NCBI GenBank assembly: GCA_902520885.1
Contig: CABYPW010000001.1
Coordinates: 1 to 64,000 of the forward strand
From: an uncultured SAR116 cluster alpha proteobacterium
GTDB taxonomy: Bacteria; Pseudomonadota; Alphaproteobacteria; Puniceispirillales; Puniceispirillaceae
DNA length: 64,000 bases
Reading direction: 5' to 3'
The position numbers were made by a program, and so were the translations under genes. Shown here one piece after another: positions 63,031 through 64,000 of the stretch. The first letter of the stretch is position 1. Each line of letters starts with the position of its first letter. Under the pieces are notes generated by a model, which did not search any database, was not told the origin of the DNA, and was given only the letters and a program-made list of their open reading frames with translations.

Positions 63031-64000
63031 ATGTATAAAGTGAGCTTGGTTACTTCCCCCTATTATTATAGAAATCGAATTTTTAACATTGAAGATCCTA
63101 TATCGAACAGGGATAATCATCTTTATGTTTATTGGCTTTTAAAAAAAGAACTGCAAAACAGGGGAATAGTAATTGCAACAAGCGATATTCATAAACCACA
63201 AGACTCCGATGTGGTTATATACATGGATATCCTGAAGCATTTGCCCAAGAAAAATGAATTTCACAAGAGCATATTAATTATTAACGAAGTAGCCGTCGTA
63301 AAACCTGCTAATTGGCAGATAAAAAATCATAAATATTTTTCAAAAATATTCACATTTTGTGACGACATAATAGATAACAAAAAATACTTCAAGCTAAATT
63401 CATGCCGTTCTTTTAATAAAAATGTCCCGATAAATATTACTAAAAAAACTAAATTTTGTACAATGATTTCAGGGAATAAGTCTTCGAAACATCCCCTTGA
63501 ATTATATTCCAAAAGACTGGAGGCTGTAAATTGGTTTGCTTCCCAACACCCAGATGATTTTGATTTTTATGGCTTAGGATGGGACAAAAAAAATTTTACT
63601 GGGATATCACGCCCTTTGAATAGAATTCCTTTTGTAAGAAAATTTTTCGCTGAAAAATATCCTACCTGGAAAGGCCCAATCCGCAATAAATACGAAACTT
63701 TATCAAAATATAAGTTTTCAATTTCTTTCGAAAATGCAAGGGGAATAAATGGATACGTAACAGGAGATAAAATCTTTGACCCAATGGAAGCTGGATGCAT
63801 ACCAATTTATTGGGGTGCACCAAATATTGAAAAATATGTTCCCAAAAACTGTTTTATTAGTATGGAGGATTTTAAAAATTGGGAGGATTTATATTTTTAC
63901 ATTAAAAACATGCCACAACTAGAATATTTAAGCTATTTAGATAACATAAAATATTATATAGAAAATGTTGCTAGAACTGGCCCCTACAGCGAACATGGTT
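63031..64000 (+). CDS. Glycosyltransferase family 10 (fucosyltransferase-like), 3' end beyond window
   Basis: An ATG at 63031 opens a frame that runs without stop to the end of the window, at least 323 residues. The N-terminal part (MYKVSLVTSPYYYRNRIF) is followed, near residue 225-270, by the GT10 landmark: KYKFSISFENARGINGYVT, then DKIFDPMEAGCIPIYWGAP, the GDP-fucose-binding alpha-1,3-fucosyltransferase motif. Bacterial GT10 enzymes decorate lipopolysaccharide or other glycans with fucose or related GDP-sugars. Here the donor may be the unusual GDP-sugar made by the adjacent cluster. It is the only plus-strand glycosyltransferase here. Confidence 0.85.
   Translation, partial: MYKVSLVTSPYYYRNRIFNIEDPISNRDNHLYVYWLLKKELQNRGIVIATSDIHKPQDSDVVIYMDILKHLPKKNEFHKSILIINEVAVVKPANWQIKNHKYFSKIFTFCDDIIDNKKYFKLNSCRSFNKNVPINITKKTKFCTMISGNKSSKHPLELYSKRLEAVNWFASQHPDDFDFYGLGWDKKNFTGISRPLNRIPFVRKFFAEKYPTWKGPIRNKYETLSKYKFSISFENARGINGYVTGDKIFDPMEAGCIPIYWGAPNIEKYVPKNCFISMEDFKNWEDLYFYIKNMPQLEYLSYLDNIKYYIENVARTGPYSEHG

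Noticed and set aside
63327-63800. Minus-strand short ORFs near the right edge
   Set aside because: They are antisense shadows of the GT10 reading frame that runs from 63031 to the window end.

Overview
The window is a 64 kb piece of an AT-rich bacterial chromosome. Gene content fits a Gram-negative alphaproteobacterium, probably marine or host-associated: XdhABC with membrane-bound PuuD, a tungstate-type importer, a NodIJ-like ABC exporter, CoA-acylating methylmalonate-semialdehyde dehydrogenase and large surface-glycan loci. The taxonomy is inferred from content and composition only. No rRNA, CRISPR array or recognisable transposase was seen.

Left edge (1-3.7 kb): the 3' end of a gene cut by the window start is followed by a tRNA-Arg(CCG) 3' fragment that lacks its 5' half. 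This looks like the right attachment site of an integrated element lying to the left. Then come a fatty-acid desaturase, a zinc-ribbon methyltransferase, a non-coding stretch with hairpins and terminators, and a tiny zinc-ribbon ORF.

Purine salvage and catabolism (3.9-18.6 kb): a BMP-type nucleoside/purine ABC transporter (ATPase, two permeases, binding protein), a guanine/8-oxoguanine deaminase, xanthine dehydrogenase XdhA-XdhB with XdhC, then UraH, PuuD (integral-membrane urate oxidase with a C-terminal cytochrome c domain), a pseudoazurin and UraD. Together they take imported purines to allantoin. The convergent pseudoazurin is a candidate electron acceptor for PuuD.

Mixed metabolic region (18.9-39 kb): O-acetylhomoserine sulfhydrylase with a divergent Lrp regulator, a PhnZ-like HD protein beside a cysteine-free Sir2 protein, a fused HyuA-HyuB hydantoinase/oxoprolinase, TupBC-like importer genes, a NodIJ-like exporter, an LpxH-like phosphoesterase, GalM, MmsA, a metallo-beta-lactamase protein beside two small cyclic-nucleotide-binding-like proteins, an SMR pump, a divergent ribosome-recycling-factor-like protein, an MFS transporter and a GFA-family protein.

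Surface-glycan locus (39-64 kb), almost all on the minus strand with overlapping or nearly touching genes. From its promoter side (right) it encodes a PglK/MsbA-like flippase; an RmlC-like epimerase; a split, unusually short thiamine-diphosphate E1 alpha/beta pair; a ColD-type PLP 3-dehydratase (His in place of Lys); three SDR reductases/epimerases; a GDP-sugar 4,6-dehydratase; HddC and HddA for GDP-heptose; a CBS-NeuB-SAF-TIM barrel fusion; a polysialyltransferase-like gene interrupted by an A10 tract right after its ATG; two glycosyltransferases; a UDP-L-HexNAc module (FnlA-, RmlD- and FnlC-like); a CMP-nonulosonate synthetase; and tailoring oxidoreductase, isomerase and methyltransferases. 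A PtmA-like SDR and a GT10 fucosyltransferase-like gene flank it on the plus strand. The most novel feature is the apparent pathway to a C3-deoxygenated, possibly two-carbon-branched GDP-sugar (perhaps heptose-derived), next to nonulosonic acid synthesis and a possible homopolymer-switched glycosyltransferase.
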